A stretch of DNA of 46,165 bases from Heterotrichella gracilis (GCA_032358255.1 JAULBX010026419.1:2116-48280); one strand, 5' to 3'. Positions 35,711-46,009 are shown, counted from the stretch's first letter. Numbers and translations are program-made. The notes: generated by a model from the letters alone, not told the origin.

Positions 35711-38700
35711 ATGCTGACGATTCACGAGTACGACGGGGACAAAAAGGGTACAGCAGTCCAGGTAGACGAGGATGGCAGCGTGCTGCGCCTATCCGGAGGA
35801 GCCGCTCCGTCAACCAGCCGATCACTCACCCAGGCGGTCAAGACAGCCTTCCTCCCAGAGGGCTGGCCAGCTAGCGTCAGCGACGACTACATGCGTAAGT
35901 TAGACCTGTATTTACGCAGCATAGTTCAAAACCGTGTGCCAGGTCGGCTGCGGTGTGTGAAAAAATACGGGTTAGTCTAGGAGGGTTTGGCATATGCATG
36001 CATTGTGGGGTCAACGTCCGGGTTGAACATACTATCTCCTTTTCCGTCTACAGGGTTCCAGGTGTGGGACACCGTGCAGGCAGTGTGCTCCTACGTGCGA
36101 GGGATGCTCACTGCGCAAGCGCTGCTGACAGGTGTTGGGGTTGGTCAAAAGGTAAGGCGCTTGTTGTTTTTGCATGCATGACTAAGACCGGCACTCTTTG
36201 GCGGGCTCACCTTACCCCTTAAACCTGTGACCCCAGGCTGCAACCCCGCTAGGCGCCGTCTTTCAGTTCTTCATCAGGGACTTCTCGGGCATGCTGGGTG
36301 GCATCCTGTTTGCCTTCATACAGGTGAGAACCCTTGGGAACGTAGTCATACTGAGTCACACTGACAGCCATAATGTAGTCGCACTGGCGAGAGCCATGCT
36401 ACACAAGAAGTCATGGCTTAGACTGGAATGCCAGCCAGGCATTGGCGGGAAACTTCGGCAGTGTCACTGTGCTTCAAACGTAGCACTGTCCTGTGCTGTA
36501 AACTGTGCCAGCCTGGCAATTAGTTGCTTTCACCCTCAGTACCTTGGCACCTCAACACTGCTGCAATTGCTTCACAACATCCAGTCACCGGGGTTCACTG
36601 CTCGCAGGGGTCTGACCTTGACTCGCACGCCAAGCAGTGGCGCCTGTTTGCAGACTGCCTCAACAACGTTGGTACGCCTGCTGACATCATGCTTGCTAAT
36701 GCTATACTCCATTGCAAGCAACACAGCCATTCATACGTGCCACATATGTTGGCACACCAAGACTAAACCAGAATGCCAAACCATAATATTTGACCACTGA
36801 GCAGGGCTGTCGTTGGAGCTTGCCTCACCCATGTTCCCCAGCCTCTTCCTCATCCTGGCATGCATGGGGAGCATCGCCCGTGCCATCACTGGTATGCCCC
36901 GCTGCCATGCATGGCATTGTTTTACTACTCTGTCCCCCATATCGCTAGTGCTATATGTGCATGACGTAGTTTCAGGGTTTAGAGTGTGCAAGTTCATGAT
37001 GCAAGCGGTGCACAATCTCATCTCCCTGAATCCTGATGGTCGGATTTGTGCATACGTTTTGCTAGTATGCTGTGCATGATCAAACCTCCATGCCGCCAGT
37101 ACATGCCAGGTGCTGTCCTTAGCATGCAAGTGACCACATCCACCGCATGGGAACCACGGAATTGCCGGCGCACCTTGCATCGCACCACAAATAAACAATA
37201 CACCAAGGAGCGTTTGTAGGCCAACGGGGATGGCCCCATCGTCAGCACGTGTGGCATACATCACTGAGCCTGCCCTCCATTGGCATGCGCAGGGGTAGCA
37301 GGCGGCGCCACGCGGGCCGCCCTCACGCAGCACTTTGCACGCACCAGCAATGCGGCCGACATTTCTGCCAAGGAGAGCTCCCAGGAGACTGCCACCACGC
37401 TCCTGGGCATGCTGCTGGGCATGGCGCTGACTAGGATGTGCTCAGGTAGGGACACAAACCCTTACAGGATGTGCTCGGGTAGGCACATAAACCAGATCGA
37501 TAGTCCTCCACACCTGCTCATTGATGGCATGCTGCTGGGCAAAGCAAAACATAGTACTCCTTACCTCTTTTAAGCGTGCTATAAATCCATGTTTACTTTT
37601 GCAGACCGGGGTGCGCTCACCTGGGCCATCTTTGTTGCGCTCACTGCGCTGCACATCCTGGCCAACGTGCGCGCGCTGCGCAGCCTGCAGATGACTTCGC
37701 TCAACAGATCGCGCACAAACATACTGCTGCACCAGTTCATGACAGAGGTGAGCCATGGCGTGATGTGCAGGCTGGTGACTGCATCACATGACTCATGAGT
37801 ATGCGTGCTCCTGCTTTTTTACGCCATTTAATCACCTGCAAGGTGTTCATTGGTATCAAATGATGTGCCTCTGTGTCATTGCTGACATTATGTCCATCAT
37901 GCCGCTCCGCAGAGCCGCCTGCCCATCCCCACCCAGATTTACACTGAAAAGACAAGAATGTTTAAAATGATGTATTACTTCTCGCAGGGCCGCCTGCCCA
38001 CCCCCACCCAGATGGCCTCATTAGAGCCCCTCACCCCACCCCCCCTGGCCACCTTCCTGGCCTGGGTGCAGGGCAGACGCACATACACAGTCCTGCTGGG
38101 CGCGGCACCCTCCTCCATGCCCCGCGCGGTCATGCCCATCGATGGCCAGCTGGCGGAGCGCAGCTACCTCGTGGCGGTGCGGGGGCGGCGGGTGGGGGTG
38201 CTGCTGCGCAAGGGGGCGAGCAACATGGATGTGCTTGAGGGGTATGTGTGCGGGCGCATGGTGGCGGACATGATGGCTGAGAGCAGGAGCAGGTCGTCGA
38301 CGAAAAAGGTGCGCTGGGTTGTGGTGTGTGGGGGGGGGGGGAAGGGGGGCGTTGTGGATGGATGAGCAGCCTGCCACGCAAATGGCAATAAGGCAAGGCG
38401 GCCCTACAATACTACAAGGGGGTGTATAATCATTACTTGTTTTACACTAGCAATAGTGTTACCATAGCGTTTATTTTTTGGTATACCATAGCAGCTATGA
38501 GCCATGAGGAAGAGGGGGAGCCGCATACTTTCGTGGGCAAGAGCTGGTCTCAGGGGCAACAGCATTACCCATTGTACCTCAAAGCCATCCAGCCAGCTCA
38601 CAAACTGCAAGTCGCGGCAGTGTTGGGGCCCATGCTTGCACCACTTCAGCCCCCCACACATGTTTCATATAGCACCCCCCGGTCGCAGGCCGCCCAGGTT

Positions 38701-38850
38701 GATGCGTGCCTGACCTGGATCTCCGCCCACTTCACGCGCATGGTCATGAGCGCACGCCAGGAGGGCTGGGTGCTGGAGCGGCACAAGCTGGGGGATGGTG
38801 GGGTGAGGGTGGACTGGCAGGTGGAGGGGGATGCAAGCCACGAGGACTGA
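35711..38850 (+). CDS. ROOT UV-B SENSITIVE (RUS/DUF647) family protein
   Basis: Nine exons: 35,711-35,894, 36,054-36,151, 36,237-36,323, 36,608-36,671, 36,805-36,891, 37,293-37,445, 37,605-37,747, 37,988-38,308 and 38,689-38,850. They total 1,299 bases, exactly 432 codons plus TGA. Family hallmarks appear in order: FLPEGWPASVSDDYMRFQVW, FFIRDFSGMLGGILFAF, GSDLDSHAKQWRLFADCLNN, LELASPMFPS, GVAGGATRAALTQHFA and NAADISAKESSQETATTLLG. RUS proteins are membrane-associated; in Arabidopsis RUS1 and RUS2 act in UV-B responses and auxin transport, and the animal relative is RUSF1. Hydrophobic segments lie around the MLGGILFAF, FPSLFLILA and LTWAIFVALTALHILAN stretches. ATG 35,711 is the first ATG in frame. 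Which plant RUS subgroup this is cannot be told. The intron before exon 8 has a second in-frame acceptor at 37,913. Confidence 0.95.
37433..37546 (+). repeat. Exon-edge copies behind RUS exon 6
   Basis: The end of exon 6 with its donor (aggatgtgctcaggtagg, from 37,433) is repeated 33 bases later (from 37,466) with a few changes, giving two donors in tandem. A further copy of an internal piece (gcatgctgctgggca, about 37,528-37,542) repeats 37,408-37,422 of the exon. Confidence 0.75.
37908..37942 (+). repeat. Upstream duplicate of the RUS exon 8 acceptor
   Basis: The acceptor and first codons of exon 8 (cgcag|GGCCGCCTGCCCACC) recur 75 bases earlier as cgcag|AGCCGCCTGCCCATC, starting at 37,913. 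The sequence between the two sites is open in the same frame, so using the upstream site would add 25 residues without a shift. The shorter form fits the family better. Confidence 0.8.
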
Positions 38851-39104
38851 AGTCGGGCCCCGTGATGGAGTACCCCAAAATGCTATTGCATGTGGGGGTC
38901 AGCAACGCGGTACAATTGCAGGCACTATTGAAGAAATGTTACTAACGCAGGCTGCGTCTATGCATTGGCCCATGCCAAATTATTTTGCCACAGTGGTTGA
39001 GTAACATTATACCCTGAAATTAATTAGTACCTGGTTTCAAACTTGTCCGAGGAGCCCGTCGAGCATCCAGCGTACGCATCGCTGAGTGGCACTCAGTCTG
39101 CAAT

Positions 39105-39109
39105 TGTAA
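39105..39109 (+). promoter_or_regulatory. Candidate TGTAA polyadenylation signal of the RUS gene
   Basis: TGTAA is the usual green-algal polyadenylation signal. This one is the first good plus-strand match, about 255 bases after the RUS stop codon. Confidence 0.4.
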
Positions 39110-39179
39110 GCTTTAAAAAGAAAGAGAGGGGACGCACAGGGGCGGAGTTAGGCCCAGGGCATCAGGGGCCCGCTTTACA

Positions 39180-39217
39180 AATCCTCCATCTGTTTGACTC
39201 ACATCAGATGGAGGATT
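39180..39217. repeat. 13-bp perfect stem-loop between convergent genes
   Basis: aatcctccatctg at 39,180-39,192 is followed, after 12 bases, by its exact reverse complement at 39,205-39,217. It lies beyond the candidate polyadenylation signal of the RUS gene. Confidence 0.7.
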
Positions 39218-39531
39218 CCTTAGAACCCTAGACACTGACAAAATTGTTGACAACAGCTCCTAAGGTACTATCTTATGATACCAGAAAAATGGCTTTCAAA
39301 GTTGGAAGGGAACAGGACTAGAGTACAGGAACAGATTTGCCTGCAGAAATTTGCAAATTCACCATGGGAGGCTCCATTGGGAGCACGGTCGTTTCGGAAT
39401 CCCCAGCTGGATGGCTGAGCTCCTAGGTTGGGTGATGCACAGGAGGCCCTGGGGCACCAATTAGTGTACACGCCTACAGTTGAAGAAAGCTAAACGAAGC
39501 TATCAATAGATCTAGGCCAGCAGGGATGAAA

Positions 39532-39536
39532 TTACA
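39532..39536 (-). promoter_or_regulatory. Candidate TGTAA polyadenylation signal of the MYND gene
   Basis: On the minus strand TGTAA lies about 117 bases after the stop codon at 39,653, a typical distance for a green-algal 3' end. Confidence 0.45.
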
Positions 39537-39652
39537 AGATATAAAATGCTTTGTGTGGCGAGCATGATGCATCGCATGCAGCACTGCTAGGCTCCAGGCA
39601 GCATGGTCCATAAACGATACCAACAGACTACCCAGAGCACTGCCAGGTGAAG

Positions 39653-42600
39653 CTACTGCTTTGCTCCAGCGCGTATTGCCTTGCACGCCGCCTTGTGCTG
39701 CGGCCACTGCTGGTCCTGGCAGGCGGTGCTGCAGTAGCGGGTGGTGCCACAGGGGCAACCACGCAGCTTGGGCACCTGACCCGCGCCCTTGCCCACCTCA
39801 ACACCACACTGGCTGCACTGCCGGGGCTTCTTCTCTTTGGGCTTGGGGGTGCTGGTGCCCGCCAAGGGAGCAACCAGTATCCCCACTGCTGCCCCCACCA
39901 CTGCCCCCACCGCTGCCCCCACCGCTGTCCCCGCCACTGCCCCCGCCACTGCCCCCACCGCTGCTGGCAGCACCGCTTCCCCTCGGGGGCTGGTGCTGAG
40001 CTGCCTGCCGTGCCTTTGTGACCGCCGAGGCTTGCGTCATGTAGCTTGCAGCCTCCGCATATAGCCGCGTCACCTGCAACGGCAGCGGCAGCAGCTTGTC
40101 ACTTTACTTCATGGACTGCATTTGTTATAAGCTTGGATTTGAGCTGGCTTATAGGCATGTGTTGTATTTGCCTTCACATACGCACCCGCCAGGGTAGGGC
40201 TGGTGCCTGCAGTGCGGTGTGTGGGCAGACAAGAACCCTGGTGATTTTCTGCATCGATTGGAAAAGCAGCGGCACCCAGCTGGATGACCAAGCATCCAGC
40301 GGCACCCACCATAAGGTTCGCGAGTAGAAAGTTATTTACACGATAAATTGGTTTTGTGGTCAGAGGCCATCCAAAATATTACATTTCTTCTTTTATACTG
40401 TTCACATTACCATGAGTTCAAAGTCTGACGACACCCGGCACGTGCTCTCATGTGATGACCATTTGATGGTGCCTGGGGGCAAGCTCCTCTCAACCGGAAT
40501 GCCAGGCATCCAAGTGATTTGCTCGCGTGTCCCTGCGCACGTCAACATACTGGTCATGATCACTATAAACACTCAGGAGAATGATGATTCTAATCCACTT
40601 CACAATCCACTCCAACGACCAGTGCACATCAGTGGAACGATCACATGGGCGGGCAGGGCAAGAAAAGTGGCAACGATCAAGCAGAGGCAAAGACCGATCA
40701 ATCGCGCATGTATCTGTGGCAGACATGCGTGGTCGCTGAGGTACGCCCAGGTGGGGAGGTGCACCAGGCCACGGAGGTGTCTGCCACCAGTCTGCTTTTC
40801 TCGGTGGCATTCACATCCCAGTTGGGGGGCATGGTGAGCAATCAATTTAGGGCCTAGGGTCCCAGCTAACCCTCCAAGGCGATGTCTGCGCCTAAAAGGT
40901 CCGATTACCAGCTCGCGTCTCACCTTGAGCATGGAACGCGCTTCCGACCATTGTAAGCAGCGTCCACGTCATATAAAACTTCTGCACGTAATTTCCGGGA
41001 CCAAGCACCAGCAGATGTCTGCACAGGCATTGTTTTGGGGACAAGGCTTGGAATGCTGGGCATCACAACATTGCAGCATACACATCACTCATGTGACAAA
41101 CCAGTGATGTTGTCATACTTTCAGAGAAGCTATGTTTAGGGAACCTGACTACAGGGACAAATCCACCCAGTGGATGCTTAAAGCTTATGTTTAGAGGTTT
41201 AGAGGTTTTAATACAGGCCCCTTCTGACCAAAGGACAGCACGCACCATGATGCTGTTGATGAGTACGCATGTGATTTGACCCACTTCATCGGTGATTGGT
41301 TTGGAAGCCATTCAACTGTGTGCCCTCCATACCTGAACAGTCCCTCCATAAAGTCTTTGTCCTCATACAGCTGCCTCACCACCCCAGGCTCCATCTGCAA
41401 TGAAAACATCAGAACATCAAAGTAATGTTCGTAACAATGTATATAAATTTATATACACGTGACCTGATGTGCCTGTGAATCAATCTTGTAATACCTGTAT
41501 ACTTGATTCCTACTTTTATTATCAGTTATCGATTGTTAATTTAACTTCTTGTCATGAGTTTTGCTTAGTTTCCTTCTTTTCTTATTGTGCATAGTTGGTT
41601 AACTAGTTAGCTATTTACCTATATTCATATCAGCCAGATCAGCAGTCATCCTTACACATGCAGTTTGGTTAGATCACTCTACCTTCAAATTGCAGATCCT
41701 GCCAATGGTGAATCTGAGCGCATGTGATGCCCGGGAGCTGAGCTGCGCATGTGGCAGCAGGCGGACCAGCTGGATATGACACTTGCATCGCACTAAGATG
41801 GTGATGAGGGATGCAGCGTGCACCTGCAGGGCAATATCAATAAGTCATCAAGAGATATCAGCGATGCGGTGTGCATCTGCAGGGCACAAAATCATATGTA
41901 ATCGTAAGTAGTCAGCAATGCAGTGTGCACTTGCAAGGCGGAAAGAAGCATGCAAGCTTGAACCACCGGGCGCGGTACAAACCCAACACCCTAACAGAGC
42001 ACCGGCGCAAGACTCCTACAATGTGAAGCCTATCACAAGTATGGTGCAAGATATACATGACAAGATACAAGGTGATATGCACCTGCAGTCACCAGAGAGG
42101 AATGTATTTACCCATGAATGACACAAGGTCGATAGTCCATGGCTTGCATTGTGAATGAGAGCAGGTGATTGCAGTGTCATTGAGGACAGGTGACAATTAC
42201 AATTTTGTTTTCCACGCAATTGCAATATACTAAGGGTTCCCAAGCCAAGCAGCTCGTGCCACATTATCATTGTGGTGCAATCAATCACACATAACTTATG
42301 TGACACAAGGATAGCCAGTTACACATATCCCAGCAGTGATACACCATCAGTGCTACGCCGCAGACCCCCCACTGCAACACTGTACCTGCACAAGGGGGAA
42401 GGGCGCAACCACCAGCTGCATCAGACAAATCCTAAACCCTGAACCCTAAACCCTAAACCCTACATCCAAAAACTGTACCTGTACAAGGGGGAAGGGCGCA
42501 ACCACCGGGTGCAAGCCGACATCACCCGTTAAGCACATAGTGCTCAGAAGGGTTTCTGCCCCATCTAGGGTTCCTGGCGAGCTGTCCTCCAAGCGCACTT

Positions 42601-45600
42601 CAGACAGCAGCTGGGTGAGGGGCTTGATCACCAGGCTCTGCACCACGCCGACACAGCTGCATCAGTCAAACCCTAAACCCTAAACCCTAAACCCTGAACC
42701 TTGAACCCAATAAAACCAGACAGCAGCTGGGTGAGGGGCTTGATCACCAGGCTCTGCACCACACGGAGACAACTGCGTTTTTACAAACCCTAAATCCAAT
42801 CCCTAAACCGTACATCCAACCCAGATAGCAGCTAGACGATGGGTTTTGCACAAAACCCTGCCCCATCCTGAAGCATGGCGTAAGTAACCCCAAACGTCCA
42901 GGCATCTGGGCCCCTCTCTACGCAAGACTTCTATTGCGCACCAAGCTTGCTCACTAAGTGACCAACAAACTTGAGTATCCAACATCCAGGACACTCCCCC
43001 TCTTGCACGTTCATTGCAGAATCAATTCAAAAACATTTGTTAAACTAAACTAAAATGAAGTGGCCCCCCATGCGCCTCACCTCCAGAGCTGACTCCAAGA
43101 TCTGCTCCGCCTCAAACATCTGCAGCAGCAGTATCAGGGCCCCGCCGGCACCTGCCGTCGCTCCCTCCCCTCTTGCCAGCCTTGGATGCCCCGCTCCCAC
43201 GCCGGCGTGCGTGCACAGCCATGCAACTGCAGCCTTGAATTGCTCTCTGTAAGCTGTGCCAGGGGTGCACCCCGCCTGCCTATGGCAGTAAAGAGTTGCA
43301 TCGTACTTAGTTATCTTAGTAGAACGGTTTTCCAAATCAAAGCCAAATACAAGTTGGAGGTGCCACAGGCAAATCCTGGGGCATATGGTTCCCGATCCCG
43401 GAGAGGCGTCCAGAGCGCAGCACGCGTCCTGTATGCACAGCAAACAAAAAGTAGAACCCCCAAAATAACCCATAACCTAGAAGAGAGGGAAGAGGTGGGG
43501 AGAGGAGGGCAGTACTTGCCTGTGGCGCTTCTCGCTGTGCAGCACACTCCCCAGTGCTTTCAGGGCAGCCCCTAACGTGACCCCATACTGTGACCACCAG
43601 CAAGCAAGCTCTTTCATTTCTGGTGGCCCTCTGGTTGTGTTCACCATTTCCACAAACTCTGCTGTCCCCAGCAGCCCATCCCCAGGGATCACATCCCTCC
43701 TCGCCAGCTCGGTAACAAGGTCCAACGCATGCCTGTGGATCGACCCTGGCGCATTGCTCCCATTGAAGTGCAGTATGGATGGCAGCAGGTTTGGCTGGTC
43801 CCTGAAAAACGCCTTTGCATCCCCGGGGATGACAGCTGTCATGCTGGTGAGAATGAGCATTGCGGCGGACAGCGGGTGGCGCAGCGACTTGGTATTCAAC
43901 ACCTTAGCCAGGGTGTCACAGATGCCGGGGTTCTGCGCACAGGCCGTGATGAGGCAGGCGCATTCCTCCATCACCCCCTCCTTCAGCAGCCACCTGGGTA
44001 CCAGCGCACGCAGAGTATGTGCTAGGGTTTTAGGGTTTAGGGTTCACAGAGTATGGGGGAGTATGAGCGTGGGGCATCACACACAGGTGTTCCCCGCGCG
44101 CTATTTTCATTTGGACCTGATCTTGGACATGGATTCGGATATGATCTCGGAGCAAACACACAAACAGCAAAGGGGTGCAGGCACATGTGCAGCAAAGGCG
44201 ACCTCAGCATTGCAGGCACTCAAAAACCCTGCCCCAGCATTGCAGACAGAGCAAAACCCCGCCCTAAACCCTAAACCTAAACCCTACCCACCTGCACATC
44301 TTGGCTGTCAATGTGGCATGCTGCACCTCACGATCATGCAGCCGATCCAGTCAATCTCGTCTTTAGGGCTGAGCTCTTCCCGCTCCAATCCCCGGCAATC
44401 GCTCCACATGTACCCCGAAGAGTGCGGGACGTAGGTCAAGTTGGCGAGCGCGCTGGCCGCCAGCACCAGCACATAAATCATGGGATGATCCTCCCCACCC
44501 TTGCGCAGCTTCCGGCTGGTTTCCACAAAGGCCCTGGAGATGAAGTGGATCGCGCCGTTGTGCCACAGCGCACGGAAGGCCCCCGGCACCTCTTGGAATT
44601 CATCCAGAAGGGCCAAGGCCACCGCTGCACAGAGCAGCACAGGCGTTTGTTAAATGCTGGCGCCATTTGTTTTGGCAACCTCTACCCTAAACCCTAAACA
44701 GGCATGTAAAGAATCAGTCAATGCACCACACTGGCTGTGGGTAACGCTCCCAATCATTGTAATTTATGCTGTGGATCATAAAGATTTGGTTGTGGAACAA
44801 TGCAATCAGCAGCGTCCCGCACCACATCATAACCCCACCCCCAAAACAGGCATCATCCACTGCATGTCGCCAGCTGCAAATTTCGAGGCCAGCCCGTTGC
44901 GCAGCTCCGCACCCGCTTCAGACTGCGCAAAGCGTTAAGGAATTTGTGCGCCAACTTCAGACAGCACAAAGGGTTTAGGGTGTAGGGTATTTGGCACCAG
45001 CTTCAAACTGCACAAAGGGTTTAAGGTTTAGGGTTTTTTGCACCGGCTTCAGACTGCACAAAGGGTTTAGGGTTCAAAACTTTGCAAAGCAACCATGGAG
45101 CAACTAGTCAGTAGGTATCTGCATTCCAGCGTTGAAGCCAGAGGAGCATGCCTGGGTTTGCTCACCCCAGTCCAAGAGCTAAGGCTTGTCTGGCACTGTT
45201 TCCAGTGTGGCAGATGGTGGCCAACCAGTTGTGCCCCTTATTGCACTTTGTCCTACACATTTCATCCGACGAAAGGGTCTGCCTAGATAACCTGTGGGGC
45301 TACTTGTTATGTAACCAATCTGCACACCGGGGTATTGGTTGGTTTGTTGTACCTACCTGTGAAAAGAGGCCCGCATACAGATACTTGCTGGTGGCTGGGA
45401 TGCAAGATGCGTGCCTGGCTTGCGCTGCATCCGCACTGACTTCCCGCACGGCGGTCTCCAGCAGGCCAGTAGCTCTGTCCAGGAAGGCATGTACCTCTGG
45501 AAACCGCTCCCTCCGAGGTGCAGCCAGCTGTAAGATAGGTGCAAAGAGAGGGGTTACAGCTAGCTGTAACATAGGTGCAAAGAGAGGTGTTATAGCGCCG

Positions 45601-46009
45601 TTGGTTAAGCTAGATTGCCACAACACTTGACTTCCAAAAGCTTGCTTACGGCGCAGTAATAAAATCGAGTAAGTCAGCAACCTGACTGCCAGGGCATATG
45701 ATAAGTCAGCAACCTGACTGCCAGGGCATATGAAACGGTCAACCCTCCATGGCAGTAGACAAATCCAAGCCACTACTGTGGTCATTTAGAGAATTTGCAC
45801 ACGCCCACTGTGGGGTGCTGCACCCTGTAGGAAGCAGTTTAGCCCTGGTGGCCTTGTGCACTCCCTCGCAACCAAGGCGCACATGTCCTGCTTCACACCC
45901 AGTCTGTGCACTTGCTCACCAACCTTTGGGAACAGGAGAGGTGGTGGCTCTTCTCCGTTTTGCGTGTGGGTCCTGGTGCCATTGGAAGTACTGGCTTCGG
46001 CTGCAGCCT
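39653..46009 (-). CDS. ARM-like repeat protein with C-terminal MYND zinc finger (5' end probably outside)
   Basis: Exons supported on the minus strand: about 46,009-45,920; 45,529-45,352 (LLETAVREVSADAAQARHA); 44,626-44,332 (YVLVLAASALANLTYVPHSS); 43,998-43,520 (LSAAMLILTSMTAVIPG); 43,248-43,081 (ALILLLQMFEAEQILESALE); 42,643-42,479 (SLVIKPLTQLLSEV); 41,827-41,688; 41,396-41,334; and about 40,070-39,653 (stop TAG 39,653-39,655). The helical, leucine/alanine-rich middle looks like armadillo-type repeats. The end carries CSQCGVEVG, CPCGTTRYCSTACQ and WPQHKAAC, a MYND finger in which the second zinc pair is C-x-C rather than C-x2-C. MYND fingers bind proline-rich partners, and ARM repeats are also protein-binding, so a scaffold role is likely (inference). 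The join between 41,334 and 40,070 is unresolved, and the frame changes inside the last exon. Confidence 0.72.
39889..39975. repeat. G/C-rich 12-bp minisatellite in the MYND exon region
   Basis: Units of roughly gcccccaccgct repeat about seven times. On the minus strand one frame reads (GGGS)-like repeats continuous with the upstream exon. The next frame reads AVGAVAGAVAG-like repeats continuous with the MYND finger. The tract is therefore where the reading frame changes. Confidence 0.8.
41814..41940. repeat. Three tandem copies of an exon 5' edge in the MYND gene
   Basis: The acceptor edge of the 41,827-41,688 exon (cagcgtgcacctgcagggca) recurs at about 41,868 (cggtgtgcatctgcagggca) and 41,922 (cagtgtgcacttgcaaggcg), a period of about 54 bases. 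The outermost copy has lost the ag of its acceptor. Confidence 0.7.
42385..42425 (-). repeat. Copy of the 3' edge of the 42,643-42,479 exon, possible microexon
   Basis: On the minus strand, gatgcag is followed by 30 bases encoding LVVAPFPLVQ and then gtacag. It repeats the end of the preceding exon (VVAPFPLVQ, donor gtacag). It has an acceptor, a donor and phase 0 at both ends, so it could be spliced in as a 30-nt microexon. A CCCTAAA block sits between the two copies. Confidence 0.65.
42430..42463. repeat. Interstitial telomere-like repeat
   Basis: Four to five CCCTAAA-type units lie exactly between the two copies of the exon 3' edge described at 42,385-42,425. Confidence 0.9.
42669..42700. 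repeat. Interstitial telomere-like repeat
   Basis: Four CCCTAAA-type units separate the true 5' edge of the 42,643-42,479 exon from its decoy copy at 42,717-42,775. Confidence 0.9.
42717..42775 (-). pseudogene. Decoy copy of the 5' edge of the 42,643-42,479 exon
   Basis: The acceptor and the first 47 or so exon bases (SLVIKPLTQLLS) are repeated almost exactly. The copy then breaks off into telomere-like and unrelated sequence. It has no donor at the proper place. Confidence 0.85.
44022..44044. repeat. Interstitial telomere-like repeat
   Basis: Three TTTAGGG-like units lie in the intron upstream (minus-strand sense) of the 43,998-43,520 exon, about 25 bases from its acceptor. Confidence 0.8.
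44262..44286. repeat. Interstitial telomere-like repeat
   Basis: Three CCCTAAA-like units lie in the same intron of the MYND gene. Another pair of units occurs at about 44,683-44,699. Confidence 0.85.
44909..45076. repeat. Four-copy tandem repeat containing the telomere motif
   Basis: Units starting near 44,909, 44,949, 44,993 and 45,040 share gcaccxgcttcagactgcac followed by aaagggtttagggt-like sequence, 36-47 bases each. The telomere-like motif is part of the repeating unit. It lies in the intron between the 45,529-45,352 and 44,626-44,332 exons. Confidence 0.8.
45526..45591. repeat. Tandem 33-bp repeat at an exon acceptor
   Basis: The bases agctgtaagataggtgcaaa recur 33 bases later as agctgtaacataggtgcaaa. 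The first unit overlaps the acceptor of the 45,529-45,352 exon, so this too is a duplicated exon edge. Confidence 0.75.
45671..45733. repeat. Tandem 31-32-bp repeat
   Basis: aagtcagcaacctgactgcc and the following agggcatatga are present twice, head to tail, without a mismatch over 31 bases. The repeat lies within the intron upstream of the 45,529 acceptor. Confidence 0.85.

Larger units (their letters stand above)
38851..39652. other. Convergent intergenic region between RUS and MYND genes
   Basis: The 3' ends of the plus-strand RUS gene and the minus-strand MYND gene meet here. No coding exon is visible. It contains a 13-bp perfect stem-loop at 39,180-39,217 and candidate polyadenylation signals for both genes. 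Confidence 0.5.

Noticed and set aside
44281-44345. Apparent frameshift at the end of an ARM-like exon (in-frame TGA after CSMPH).
   Set aside because: A donor a few codons earlier (GTGAG|gtgcag) joins in phase to the next exon, so no frameshift is needed.
43577-44434. Plus-strand open frame of about 285 codons.
   Set aside because: It is antisense to ARM-like exons whose minus-strand splice phases agree; no recognisable domain in the plus frame.
44909-45076. CRISPR-like array.
   Set aside because: Units are contiguous tandem repeats without unique spacers, in a eukaryotic intron.
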